Below are positions 33,987-42,570 of a DNA stretch of 64,000 nt, one piece after another. Positions within the stretch are counted from its first letter, which is position 1; each line of letters begins with the position of its first letter. The stretch is from a bacterium (GTDB lineage Bacteria; Patescibacteriota; Saccharimonadia; Saccharimonadales; UBA4665), in NCBI GenBank assembly GCA_021783725.1, contig JAJXTN010000003.1, forward strand, positions 1 to 64,000, given 5' to 3'. The notes under the pieces are model-generated. The model did no database searches. It saw only the letters and a list, made by a program, of their open reading frames with translations, and was not told the DNA's origin. Both the position numbers and the translations under genes were made by a program.

Positions 33987-34691
33987 ATGAGAGTAACTTT
34001 CGACCATAGCCAAGCTGAAGCTGGCAATATCTGGACATTCTTCTTTAAACCTGCCAAACCAATTCAGTACACGGCTGGACAATACATTGAGCTGACTATT
34101 GACCACGATCAACCAGACGATCGAGGCGATCATCGCTGGTTCACACTGTCTTCATCGCCTAACGAGTCTTTACTCAGTATCACAACTAAATTTGCTGCCA
34201 AAGATGGTAGTAGTTTTAAGACCGCTCTCAAACAATTAGTTAGTGGCACTGAAGTAGTTATGAGCGACCCAATGGGCGATTTCGTATTACCGAAACTTGT
34301 CCAAACACCTTTAATATTTGTGGCCGGAGGTATTGGCATTACGCCCTTTCATAGCATATTTAGCTGGTTAGCTGAAACCCACGAAACTCGGCCAATTCGA
34401 TTTATTTACGGCGTCAACAACGAAGATGAAATCATATTCCAAACAACTATGGCCAAGGCCGGCGTCCACGCCACGATAGTTGTCAGCCAACCGACTGACG
34501 CTTGGGGTGGCGAGCGTGGCAAAATCACCGCGGAATTAGTTCTAGGCCTTCAGCCGCCGACTGACGACAGCTTAATCTACATCAGTGGCCCTGAGGCGAT
34601 GGTCATGTCGTTAGCCAAAGATTTACGTAAATCTGGAATCGAACGCCGCCAAATCGTATCTGACGAGTTCACTGGCTATTCTGCTCTATAA
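33987..34691 (+). CDS. Ferredoxin-NADP reductase-like flavoprotein
   Basis: A 234-residue FNR-fold oxidoreductase without a fused 2Fe-2S domain. The FAD part has YTAGQYIELTIDHD and HRWFTLSSSPNESLLSI; the NAD(P) part has LIFVAGGIGITPFHSIFSW and ends IYISGPEAMVMSLAKDLRKS. Moves electrons between NAD(P)H and an unknown carrier. TATAAT (33973-33978) is 8 nt before the ATG, so the mRNA is probably leaderless. Confidence 0.87.
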   Translation: MRVTFDHSQAEAGNIWTFFFKPAKPIQYTAGQYIELTIDHDQPDDRGDHRWFTLSSSPNESLLSITTKFAAKDGSSFKTALKQLVSGTEVVMSDPMGDFVLPKLVQTPLIFVAGGIGITPFHSIFSWLAETHETRPIRFIYGVNNEDEIIFQTTMAKAGVHATIVVSQPTDAWGGERGKITAELVLGLQPPTDDSLIYISGPEAMVMSLAKDLRKSGIERRQIVSDEFTGYSAL

Positions 34692-34768
34692 AGCCCGCAC
34701 TTATGCCGTCAACCAACTATGACACGATTGATCGGTGAATCATCGATTCAAATAAAATCATTAACTAG

Positions 34769-34793
34769 ACGACCGCCAATTAGGTCGTCTAAA
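34769..34793. terminator. Hairpin between convergent FNR-like and trxB genes
   Basis: AGACGACC and GGTCGTCT form an 8-bp stem around a 7-nt loop between the two convergent stops. T-runs on either side are weak, so this is a probable bidirectional terminator. Confidence 0.55.
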
Positions 34794-34795
34794 GA

Positions 34796-35995
34796 TTAGT
34801 TTTGAGCGGGGTGTGGACGATTTTCGAGATATTCACGAATTTTCAAAGCAGCCGTCGCACCTTCACCAGCAGCTGAAGCGATTTGCATGGTGGCTCCCGA
34901 ACGAATATCACCAGCGGCAAATACGCCGGGGATAGACGTTTGAAGATTATCATCAGTCTTGATGAAGCCAATCTCATCAAGCTCTAAACTATCTTTTACG
35001 AACTGTGAGTTGGGCAGTAGGCCAGCGAAAACAAACACTCCGTCTAAAGCGATTTCAACTGGTTTGCCTTGATGGGTGCCCTTAAGCGCCGTCACTGAAT
35101 TATTAACGCCGACAATTTCGTCAGTCGATGTTTCAAGGTGAACCGTAATCTTGCCATCATCAACATACTTCTTAAGTTCAGTTTGTAATACATCGCTGGC
35201 TTTAATCGTCGAACGCACCATCAGGTCGATATGTGAAGCAAAGCGAGTTAGAAAAATCGCCTCTTGAACGGCTGAGTTACCACCGCCAATCACAGCGATA
35301 CGCTTGTCGCGGTAGAAAGCGCCGTCACAAGTAGCGCAGTAGTGCACGCCACGAGCGTAGTATTCTTGTTCGCCAGGAACACCAATTTTTTTATAATCAC
35401 TGCCGGTAGCGATCAATACAGCTTTGGCCAACATATCACCACTGGTTGTTTCTAGGCGCTTATATTTACCTTCATCATGAATCGCCGTAACCTCGCCTAA
35501 TTCAATAACTGCACCGAAACGTTCAGCTTGTTTGCGCAAATCATCGGCTAGAGTTAAACCAGCCACGCCTTCTGGAAAGCCGGGGTAATTATCGATCATA
35601 TCGGTGACCGCCGCCAATCCACCGACGACACCGCGTTCAAACAACAAGGTGTCAATATCCTCACGAGTGGTATAGATAGCGGCTGTCAAAGCAGCTGGCC
35701 CGGCACCGACGATAATTACATCGTGGGTGACAGTTTCAGGTTCAGGTTGTTTCAAATCTAGCATAGTTAATAACTCGTCATTAGTTGGTTCCTGAACTAT
35801 TCTATCACCTATCTTGATGGTCGGGATAACGTTTTGGCCATTAGTTAGAGCCAACATCTCGGCTTTAAGCTTAGGATCTGAATCGATATCGTAATAGTCG
35901 TAAGCCACTTTATGCTCATTGAGCAACTGTCTAGACTGATGACAATCAGCGCACCACTCCGCCCCATAAACCACCACCCTATCCCGACTTTTCAT
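34796..35995 (-). CDS. Glutaredoxin-thioredoxin reductase fusion
   Basis: About 399 residues. Residues 1-80 are a glutaredoxin-like domain with a CADC redox pair (VVVYGAEWCADCHQSRQLL) and the cis-Pro VIPTIKI; the rest is a complete low-molecular-weight thioredoxin reductase: FAD motif DVIIVGAGPAALTAA, redox CATC (YCATCDGAFY), NADP motif IAVIGGGNSAVQEAIFL and C-terminal GVFAAGDIRSG. The fusion could let NADPH electrons pass straight to the glutaredoxin domain. Start ATG 35995 is fixed by AGGAG 7 nt upstream, which drops eight residues from the longest frame. Confidence 0.92.
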   Translation of the reverse strand: MKSRDRVVVYGAEWCADCHQSRQLLNEHKVAYDYYDIDSDPKLKAEMLALTNGQNVIPTIKIGDRIVQEPTNDELLTMLDLKQPEPETVTHDVIIVGAGPAALTAAIYTTREDIDTLLFERGVVGGLAAVTDMIDNYPGFPEGVAGLTLADDLRKQAERFGAVIELGEVTAIHDEGKYKRLETTSGDMLAKAVLIATGSDYKKIGVPGEQEYYARGVHYCATCDGAFYRDKRIAVIGGGNSAVQEAIFLTRFASHIDLMVRSTIKASDVLQTELKKYVDDGKITVHLETSTDEIVGVNNSVTALKGTHQGKPVEIALDGVFVFAGLLPNSQFVKDSLELDEIGFIKTDDNLQTSIPGVFAAGDIRSGATMQIASAAGEGATAALKIREYLENRPHPAQN

Positions 35996-36023
35996 ATCCC
36001 AACTCCTGGTTTTATACATCCTT

Positions 36024-36150
36024 GATTAAGAGGTGGTTGTGATGAGTGCAGTGCTAGGCGACAGCGAAGCGCGGACGCAGCCGTACTATTCGGTACGGCG
36101 TAGGAGCACTGGAACTGTCAACACCGCAAAGCGCCATCACAATCGCCTCA
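36024..36150 (+). ncRNA. Candidate structured RNA between trxB fusion and glutaredoxin gene
   Basis: Three nested stems: outer 36031-36044 with 36135-36148 (14 bp, two G-U pairs), middle CAGTGCT (36049-36055) with AGCACTG (36105-36111), and apical GCCGTAC (36080-36086) with GTACGGC (36093-36099). The G-U pairs are valid only for a plus-strand transcript (they would be A-C on the other strand). A plausible promoter, TTTTCA, 18 nt, TATACA (about 36013-36018), would start RNA near the outer stem. No terminator is evident. It could instead be a repeat copy. Confidence 0.4.
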
Positions 36151-36159
36151 ATAAACTAT

Positions 36160-36408
36160 CTAGGCTACGGCGGGAGCTAAGCGGGCTAGATTATACCCAA
36201 CAATCACTTCCTGCGAATCATCGTGCTTAGTAACTACCGTAACTGGCACGGTCATCGCACCGGATAATTGCAAAGCTTCTGCTTGACGGTGAGGGTGCTC
36301 GTCGAGATTCACTTCCTCGTAATCCATGCCCTTGGCACCTAGGTATTTTTTGACCATTTGGCAGTAGCCGCAGGTGTTGGTAGTGAAGATAGTGATGTTT
36401 TTGACCAT
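36160..36408 (-). CDS. Glutaredoxin-like protein
   Basis: An 82-residue glutaredoxin/NrdH-type protein: IFTTNTCGYCQMVKKYL with the CGYC redox pair near residue 13, EVNLDEHP, and cis-Pro in MTVPVTVV. Reduces disulfides in the cytoplasm, and its position upstream of the glutaredoxin-TrxB fusion (about 165 nt away) suggests that the fusion recycles it. Confidence 0.9.
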   Translation of the reverse strand: MVKNITIFTTNTCGYCQMVKKYLGAKGMDYEEVNLDEHPHRQAEALQLSGAMTVPVTVVTKHDDSQEVIVGYNLARLAPAVA

Positions 36409-36628
36409 ATCTGATTCCCTCTTTTTAGTTAATTATTTGTTATGTTGGTGGGCCAGCAACCTCGCCCGTCTCTCAGGTGGACTTCAGTCGCATTTCTGGC
36501 AGTTATTTTTGTTTTAACTGTGCTCGGACAGAATAATTCTGACTGTATTAAAGATTATATATAGCGTTTCAAGCAAAAGCAATACGCTATATATTGTGCT
36601 TTTTACCCCATTTGTTCGTCAATTGATC
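36409..36628. other. Spacer upstream of glutaredoxin gene, with hairpins
   Basis: Holds a hairpin of ATATAGCGT (about 36557) with ACGCTATAT (about 36589), which could terminate the FKBP transcript on the minus strand, and nearer the glutaredoxin gene a GC-rich segment (about 36447-36490) in which ACCT and AGGT, and GGGC and GCCC, can pair on the minus strand. The latter may be a structured leader; I could not match it to a known riboswitch. Confidence 0.35.
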
Positions 36629-37162
36629 TCAGTCTATCTTGGTCAAAGTAATGTCAAATACTAAGTCAGCATTGGCTGGGATGCCCGATCCGGCCGGTGG
36701 GTTCGCTCCGTAGGCCATAGCCGCCGGTATCAATAAGCGTCGAGTGCCGCCGACTTTCATGCCAGGCACGCCCAAGGTCCAACCTTGGATAACGCCAGAT
36801 AGTGGAAAAGTAGCTGGTCCACCGTGCTTTGATGAAGCGTCGAAAATAACGCCATCGCTCATCGTGGCACCAGTGTAATCAGCCGTAATCGTAGCCCCAG
36901 GCTTAACTACCGCCCCAGTGCCGACGACAGTGTCAATGATTTCTAGTTTGGTCAATGGGGTTGTTGTCGGTGTGAAATTTTGCATAGTAGCTCCTGCCTG
37001 TGTATTAGTGCTAGCTGGAGTGCTGGCCGCCCCTAGACTAGCTTTATTAGCGTTGTGTTGTTGAATCAAAAGCACGATGACGATGATCGTCAGGGCTGAT
37101 GAGGTTATTAAGAATAATGATGCGCCAAATGCTGCAAAAAACCGATCACGTTTACGAGCCAT
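36629..37162 (-). CDS. FKBP-type peptidyl-prolyl isomerase, membrane-anchored
   Basis: A 177-residue protein: basic N-terminus, membrane segment at about residues 12-33 (ASLFLITSSALTIIVIVLLI), a Thr/Ala-rich linker, then an FKBP domain (GAVVKPGATITADYTGATMS, FDASSKHGGPATFPLSGVI, QGWTLGVPGMKVGGTRRLLI, PAAMAYG). It should assist folding of exported proteins outside the membrane. Confidence 0.92.
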   Translation of the reverse strand: MARKRDRFFAAFGASLFLITSSALTIIVIVLLIQQHNANKASLGAASTPASTNTQAGATMQNFTPTTTPLTKLEIIDTVVGTGAVVKPGATITADYTGATMSDGVIFDASSKHGGPATFPLSGVIQGWTLGVPGMKVGGTRRLLIPAAMAYGANPPAGSGIPANADLVFDITLTKID

Positions 37163-37215
37163 AGGCTATTACCTTCCCCTAATGTTGTTTTGACTTGATA
37201 TTAATTATAGCGGAT

Positions 37216-37665
37216 TTAGTCTTCGATAGTAAGCTCAATTGGCTCAATTGGCCAACCACTGACTATGTGATCAATTAACACCTGCTTTAACTCTTTGGGC
37301 AGAAAATTAGTCGTCGGCAGATCAGCAATTGGTAGCCATTTAGGAGTGTAGAGGTTTTGGCCGAGGGCGTTGATTGCATATTCTTCAGACTCAGGGCTAA
37401 GCATCGGTTCACCACCGACATATTGGCACAAGTAGATATATTGCATACCGTAGATTTGGCCAGCGTCCTCGACTATCACTACTCGCGACTCACCAACCGT
37501 CAAACTTGTTTCCTCGCTTAATTCGCGCATCAAAGCCTGCTCAGCCGTTTCTCCAGGGTCGATTCCACCACCGACCAAAGCACAATATTTAACGCCAAAT
37601 TTATCCCGATCCATGACTAGCAGTTGGTCGTCTTTGACTATGATTGCTCGAACGGCATGTCTCAT
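37216..37665 (-). CDS. Nudix hydrolase
   Basis: A 149-residue protein with Nudix box GGGIDPGETAEQALMRELSE then ETSL (Gx5Ex7RExxEE intact, the late Gly replaced by Ser). Substrate unknown; the box resembles the MutT/ADP-ribose type. It lies between the ABC exporter and the FKBP gene on the same strand with gaps of 18 and 53 nt. Confidence 0.87.
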   Translation of the reverse strand: MRHAVRAIIVKDDQLLVMDRDKFGVKYCALVGGGIDPGETAEQALMRELSEETSLTVGESRVVIVEDAGQIYGMQYIYLCQYVGGEPMLSPESEEYAINALGQNLYTPKWLPIADLPTTNFLPKELKQVLIDHIVSGWPIEPIELTIED

Positions 37666-37683
37666 AGCTATATCATACCCATC

Positions 37684-39465
37684 TTAAGCATTAATTTCAT
37701 AGTCTTTAAGTTTCTGTTTGGTGATTTCGGTGTGCTGTTTCTGTAATTTCAGTAATTGTTCGTAAATTCCACCACTGCTAGCGAGTTTCTTCGGACTACC
37801 GACTTCGTCGACTTTGCCGGCTCGAATAGTTACAATTTGGTCGACCGCCTGGATAGTGCTCAAACGGTGCGCAATGATTAGGGTCGTACGGTCTTGCATT
37901 AACCTTTCTAGAGCTTCTTGAACCATGCGCTCACTCTTGTTGTCTAGGCTACTCGTGGCTTCATCGAGGATAAGGATCGGGGCATCTTTGAGCAGTGCTC
38001 GGGCGATAGCGATACGTTGCTTCTGGCCACCACTGAGCTTCAAGCCTTTTTCGCCAATCTCGCTATCATAGGCTTTATCAAATTTTCTAATAAACTCGTC
38101 GGCGTTGGCGGCTATCGCTGCCGCCTTAATTTGCTCGTCACTGGCCTCAGGCAAACCGTAGGCAATATTTTCCTTGATTGTGCCGCTAAATAGGGCCGGT
38201 TCTTGGAAAACCACGGCGATTGACTGACGCAAGGATACTTGGGTAACTTTACTAATATCCAGGCCGTCAATCAGTATCTTGCCGGACTGCGGTTCGTACA
38301 AGCGCAGTAACAGATTAGTGATGGTTGTTTTGCCTTCGCCACTTTCGCCAACTAAGGCCGTTTTGCTACCGGCGGGCAGTTCAAAACTAACACCCTTTAA
38401 CACTGGTGCACCACTATCGTAACCAAACACGACCTTTTGGAAGACAACCAGACCTTTATTGATGGCCAGTTTATCGGCGTCAGTTTCATCAATGATGGCC
38501 GGCTCGATATCCATAGCATCGAAATAATCTTTAGTATTAGTCAGGGCTCTTTGGGTCTGATCAACCAAGAAACTGATGCTAAATAGTGGTATCCGAATAA
38601 GTGTGGCGTACTGGATCAAAAGCACCATAGTGCCGATGGTATAAGCGCCCCGAGCGGTTTCAACGAATATATATGCATAGATGGCAAAAAAGATTAGATT
38701 CAGCACTAGCCGACGCCAGACATCACGAGTATGCCAAAAACGGCTTTGAGGACGAGTAGTAGCGATAGTTTTTGCGAAGTGACGGCTAAATATTGAAAGT
38801 TCTCGACTCTCTTGGAGATAGCTTTTGACAACTTTGACTTGACTTATGGCTTCGGCGAACCGACCACTAGCTTTGTCTTGTTCGAGATTGATGTCATTTT
38901 GATATCCTCGCCATCGGGCACTCGACAGTGACGTAAGCCAGATAAATATTGGATAAAGTAGTGACAACATCAGCCCTACTTGCCATGAATAATAGAACAC
39001 GATAACAAGTGAGAATATCGTACTGAAAATGAATTGCAAGAAGTTGTTGCTTAGCATGTTCATGTAGTCGGATATTTGGACGATTCCACGGCTCATGCGA
39101 TTGATGATTGTACCAGTCAATTCATTATCAAAGTAGCTTTGTGGCAGAGTCATCAAGTGCTGATAATATCGTTCGCTCATAACCCGTCGCAATTTGGCGC
39201 CCAGCACATCACCCAAATAGCCGGCAATATTACTAAATAACGTCGTGCCCAAATCGGTCAGGAAGATTAAAACCGCAAAAATGGCCACCTGTTTAATGTC
39301 AGCTTGGCCGCCACTCAACATTTTGGTAATTTGATCAATTGCTCCCTTAGTAAATAGCGGTACCAACTGGGACATCAAAGATAGGATTATCGTGAATGCC
39401 CCTATCGCCGCATAGTAAGGCCATAGTTCACTAGTGAACTTAATGATTCTCCAAATCTGTTTCAT
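37684..39465 (-). CDS. ABC exporter, fused transmembrane and ATPase domains
   Basis: About 593 residues. Six membrane helices in the first ~310 residues (type IV/MsbA-like fold) are followed by the ATPase: Walker A ALVGESGEGKTTITNLLL, Q-loop VFQEPALFSGTI, signature LSGGQKQRIAIARALL, Walker B PILILDEATSSLD and switch His IAHRLST. It acts as a homodimer exporting a lipid, peptide or drug; the substrate is unknown. TACAAT is 8 nt before ATG 39465, which I prefer over TTG 39471. Confidence 0.93.
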   Translation of the reverse strand: MKQIWRIIKFTSELWPYYAAIGAFTIILSLMSQLVPLFTKGAIDQITKMLSGGQADIKQVAIFAVLIFLTDLGTTLFSNIAGYLGDVLGAKLRRVMSERYYQHLMTLPQSYFDNELTGTIINRMSRGIVQISDYMNMLSNNFLQFIFSTIFSLVIVFYYSWQVGLMLSLLYPIFIWLTSLSSARWRGYQNDINLEQDKASGRFAEAISQVKVVKSYLQESRELSIFSRHFAKTIATTRPQSRFWHTRDVWRRLVLNLIFFAIYAYIFVETARGAYTIGTMVLLIQYATLIRIPLFSISFLVDQTQRALTNTKDYFDAMDIEPAIIDETDADKLAINKGLVVFQKVVFGYDSGAPVLKGVSFELPAGSKTALVGESGEGKTTITNLLLRLYEPQSGKILIDGLDISKVTQVSLRQSIAVVFQEPALFSGTIKENIAYGLPEASDEQIKAAAIAANADEFIRKFDKAYDSEIGEKGLKLSGGQKQRIAIARALLKDAPILILDEATSSLDNKSERMVQEALERLMQDRTTLIIAHRLSTIQAVDQIVTIRAGKVDEVGSPKKLASSGGIYEQLLKLQKQHTEITKQKLKDYEINA

Positions 39466-39658
39466 TACCAATTATTGTAGCTGACTAATCGCCTATCAAC
39501 CAGTTTTGACCGCCAATCATACCCCCGCGGCTTTCATTTATCATCCCGCACCTGTTGGCTAATGTGTCCCGTCATTCCTAACTCCGCTCGTCGTCCCCAG
39601 GCTCTTCTACGTCATCCCAGGCTGAGTACAGAGTGATTGCACCATAGGTGTTCCTATC

Positions 39659-39754
39659 GTCACCCCAGCGAAAGCTGGGGCTGGGATCCAATCAAATGTA
39701 GCAGATGCATTTCACGCCAATATTGATTAGATTCCAGATCGAGTCTGGGATGAC
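39659..39754. repeat. Paired-hairpin element, copy 1
   Basis: A 96-bp copy that starts GTCACCCCAGCG...CTGGGG and ends with ATTCCAGA-TCGAG-TCTGGGATGAC. Termini GTCA/TGAC are inverted. A degenerate half-copy (GTCATCCCAGG at 39611) precedes it. Confidence 0.8.
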
Positions 39755-39787
39755 CGGACAGTCTGGGATGACAAACATCTTCTCAGT

Positions 39788-39936
39788 GTCATCCCAGGCT
39801 CGACCTGGGATCCAATCAGTAGTGATTTCCATAATCACAAACTACATTCAAGATTAGATTCCAGATCAAGTCTGGAATGACGGGACAGTCTGGAATGACG
39901 GGACAGTCTGGAATGACAACGGGCGTCTGGAATGAC
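39788..39936. repeat. Paired-hairpin element, copy 2, with laddered end repeats
   Basis: A 94-bp full copy (39788-39881): left hairpin ATCCCAGG-CTCGA-CCTGGGAT, 40-nt middle with AACTACAT, right hairpin ATTCCAGA-TCAAG-TCTGGAAT, ends GTCAT and ATGAC. Two exact 18-nt repeats of GGGACAGTCTGGAATGAC follow (39882-39899, 39900-39917) and then a variant (39918-39936). Confidence 0.88.
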
Positions 39937-39983
39937 AAACAAGGGGCAAAATGACCTCGGGAGGTTGACGTAGTTAAAGTCCG

Positions 39984-42524
39984 TTAAAGGCGTTCGGCGC
40001 CGAATTTAGCTTTGGCGGCTACGGCTACCGACTCAAGCATCTGGTTAACTTCATTGTCCGTCATAGTACGGTCATAGCTGGCTAGTGAAAGGCGCAAACT
40101 AATTTGTTTGTGCTCGAGATCGTCGGGACGTTGAAATATATCAATTGGGCTAAGAACTGGAAGCGTGTGTTCGGGTTGAACTTTGGCTAGCTCCGACCAC
40201 ACAAAATCAAATAATTCTTGATAGCCTAAGTCGGCTGGAACTTTCAGCGTAATATCTTGGGTGACCTTCGGGAATCTTGGTATCGTGACGTATTTGGACC
40301 GCTGTTTTAAAGCGTTGCCTAGGACTACAGTGTCAACTTCAAAGCCAGCACAATATTTAGGAAGCTTGAGTTGCCGGGCAACGTTCGGCTTAAATTCGCC
40401 GATAATGCCCAAGAATTCTCCGCCCTTGACACTTACCAGTGCCGACCGATTTAAGTCATACGGCTGGACTAAGGCAAAGCTTTGCATGGCTTTACCAACC
40501 GTGACGAATTCCAACTCAGTCCCGACTAGATTAGTTAGGAATTTACGGGCTTGGTAATAAGCCGCGCCAGTTTGCCGCAATTTATCATTAGCAGCCACGA
40601 CTAAAGACGTTATATCATATTCGGCCGGCAAGCCTTCGGCATCAACCGGTTGTTCGAGGCCATGGGTCTTGCCTAGCTCGAACAGTGCGAATTGATCATA
40701 ACCGGCTTTTAGATTGGCGTGAACTTTGTCGAGCAAGCTCGGCATCAAACTCATGCGATAATATTGCAGATCTGGGCTAAGCGCATTACTCAAAGCGTAG
40801 GCTTTATCTTTGGCTTGGCCGACCTTATCAAGTAAATTACCGTGGACGAAACTATAAGTCAGCGCCTCATTAGCTCCCGATCGAGCTAAGCGATCGCGAA
40901 TTTCGGCCTTGATAGTTAGTACTGGGTCTTTGCTGGTCGGTGTCAGGTCTCGGGTCGGCAGATTAAGTGGGACTTCATCGTAACCATATAATCGTCCGAC
41001 TTCCTCGACTACGTCTTCGCGCAGTTCAATATCGGTGCGCCAGAACGGTGCACTAACAATTAAGTCTCGATCGTCAATGTCGACTTTGAATTCGACATTA
41101 TTTAATAGTGTTTTGATATCAGTTTGTGACAACTCCAGACCAAGACGATCGTTGATGTAGGCGGCGGTTATTTTCACCGGCACATACAGCGATTGACGGT
41201 CAAACGAACTCTGCTCAACATGATTGTCATCAATGATTTCACCAGTCATCTCAGCGCCGCTTAGTAGGCTAAGCTCCTCGGCGGCTTTGACAGCAATTGT
41301 TAGATTCTGCAGCGGGCTTTGGCCTTTATTGAATCGGCTGACAGCATCGCTAAATACGCCACTAGCCATACTCGTGCGACGAATGGAATACATATCGAAA
41401 TTGGCGACTTCTAGGATAATGTTCTTGGTCGAGTCATCGACTTCGGTATCGCTACCACCCATAATGCCGCCGATACCAATCAATTGCTTGTCGGTGGCGA
41501 TCATGATTGCTTCGGACCGTGGTTCAATGGTTTTGCCGTTCAATAAACTAATTTTTTCTCCAGAACGAGGATTACGCACAACTATACTTGCTCCATCGCC
41601 ACCACTTAAGGCACTAACTTTGTCGTAGTCGTATGCGTGCAGAGGTTGACCAGTCAAAATCATGTAGTAGTTGGTGATGTCGACAACATTGTTGATTGGT
41701 CGAACGCCATGGCGTGACAACAAGCTTTGAAGCCAGACGGGGCTCGGTTTAACGTTGACATTCTTCATAGTCAGCAAAACGAACCGCCGAACGGCTTCAG
41801 GTAATTCATTATTAAAATTAAGTTTTAGGTCATTAGTTGATGGTGTGGGTAGTTTGGGCTTTAGACTATACCACTCCGGGCTAGTAAATTTAATGCCCTG
41901 AATACCGGCAATTTCTCGGCCAACCCCCAATAGACCAAAGCAATCCGGACGATGGGTGAACATTTTATTCTCGATGTCTAAAATATAGTCGTCTAAGTCA
42001 TACAGTCGCTTGAATTCGGTGCCTGGCTTGGACAGCTCCGGCCCAACCTCTTCGGGTACAATTTCTAGCAAACCGTCGTGATTATCGGTAATCGCTAATT
42101 CGCTGGGGCTGGCTAACATGCCATTACTTACCACGCCACGCAGTTCACGAGCTTCAAGCACGAATGGGTCTTTGCCAACACTACTTGGCACGGTGCTACC
42201 GGGCGGCAACCAGGCGACAGTCATACCAGCCTTAACGTTTGGCGCGCCACAAACCACTTGGACTAGACCTTCGTTATTACGCTCAACGTCGTTGGCGACT
42301 CCGCCATCGTCAATCATGCAGACGTGTAAACGATCGGCATCGGGGTGATCTTCGCAGCTAACCACTCTAACAACCAAGATACCTTCATACAATCCACCCA
42401 AATAAAATGGTTCTTTCTCGAGTCCTCCAAGTTGGGTACCAATCTTGTCAGCCAGTTCATCGATCGGTGATTTGAATATTTCATCATAGCCATAACGCTT
42501 GATGGTGTTCAGACTTATTTTCAT
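39984..42524 (-). CDS. pheT: Phenylalanyl-tRNA synthetase beta subunit
   Basis: 846 residues. N-terminal tRNA-binding/EMAP domain (VVRVVSCEDHPDADRLHVCM), B3/4 editing domain, B5 domain (PVKITAAYINDRLGLELSQ), the catalytic-like core (FALFELGKTH) and the C-terminal FDX-ACB domain (IPRFPKVTQDITLKVPADL). I start at ATG 42524 (MKISLNTIKRYGYDEIF), which is the family start; the open frame extends 63 codons upstream but through repeat DNA. It is separated from pheS by the S23-type gene. Confidence 0.96.
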   Translation of the reverse strand: MKISLNTIKRYGYDEIFKSPIDELADKIGTQLGGLEKEPFYLGGLYEGILVVRVVSCEDHPDADRLHVCMIDDGGVANDVERNNEGLVQVVCGAPNVKAGMTVAWLPPGSTVPSSVGKDPFVLEARELRGVVSNGMLASPSELAITDNHDGLLEIVPEEVGPELSKPGTEFKRLYDLDDYILDIENKMFTHRPDCFGLLGVGREIAGIQGIKFTSPEWYSLKPKLPTPSTNDLKLNFNNELPEAVRRFVLLTMKNVNVKPSPVWLQSLLSRHGVRPINNVVDITNYYMILTGQPLHAYDYDKVSALSGGDGASIVVRNPRSGEKISLLNGKTIEPRSEAIMIATDKQLIGIGGIMGGSDTEVDDSTKNIILEVANFDMYSIRRTSMASGVFSDAVSRFNKGQSPLQNLTIAVKAAEELSLLSGAEMTGEIIDDNHVEQSSFDRQSLYVPVKITAAYINDRLGLELSQTDIKTLLNNVEFKVDIDDRDLIVSAPFWRTDIELREDVVEEVGRLYGYDEVPLNLPTRDLTPTSKDPVLTIKAEIRDRLARSGANEALTYSFVHGNLLDKVGQAKDKAYALSNALSPDLQYYRMSLMPSLLDKVHANLKAGYDQFALFELGKTHGLEQPVDAEGLPAEYDITSLVVAANDKLRQTGAAYYQARKFLTNLVGTELEFVTVGKAMQSFALVQPYDLNRSALVSVKGGEFLGIIGEFKPNVARQLKLPKYCAGFEVDTVVLGNALKQRSKYVTIPRFPKVTQDITLKVPADLGYQELFDFVWSELAKVQPEHTLPVLSPIDIFQRPDDLEHKQISLRLSLASYDRTMTDNEVNQMLESVAVAAKAKFGAERL

Positions 42525-42536
42525 ACTGAAATCCTG

Positions 42537-42570
42537 AATAGGGAATGATGAATGGGGAATGATGAATGAG
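42537..42570. repeat. GAATGATGAAT repeats at the 3' side of the S23-type gene
   Basis: Tandem GGGAATGATGAAT units lie directly after the S23-type stop. Related units in inverted orientation (CTTCATCATTCTTC, about 42952-42984) form the first codons of that gene, so the gene is bracketed by inverted short repeats. Confidence 0.75.

Noticed and set aside
36440-36500. TPP riboswitch before the glutaredoxin gene because of a CTGAGA match
   Set aside because: The other conserved TPP-riboswitch segments are absent and the gene has no link to thiamine.
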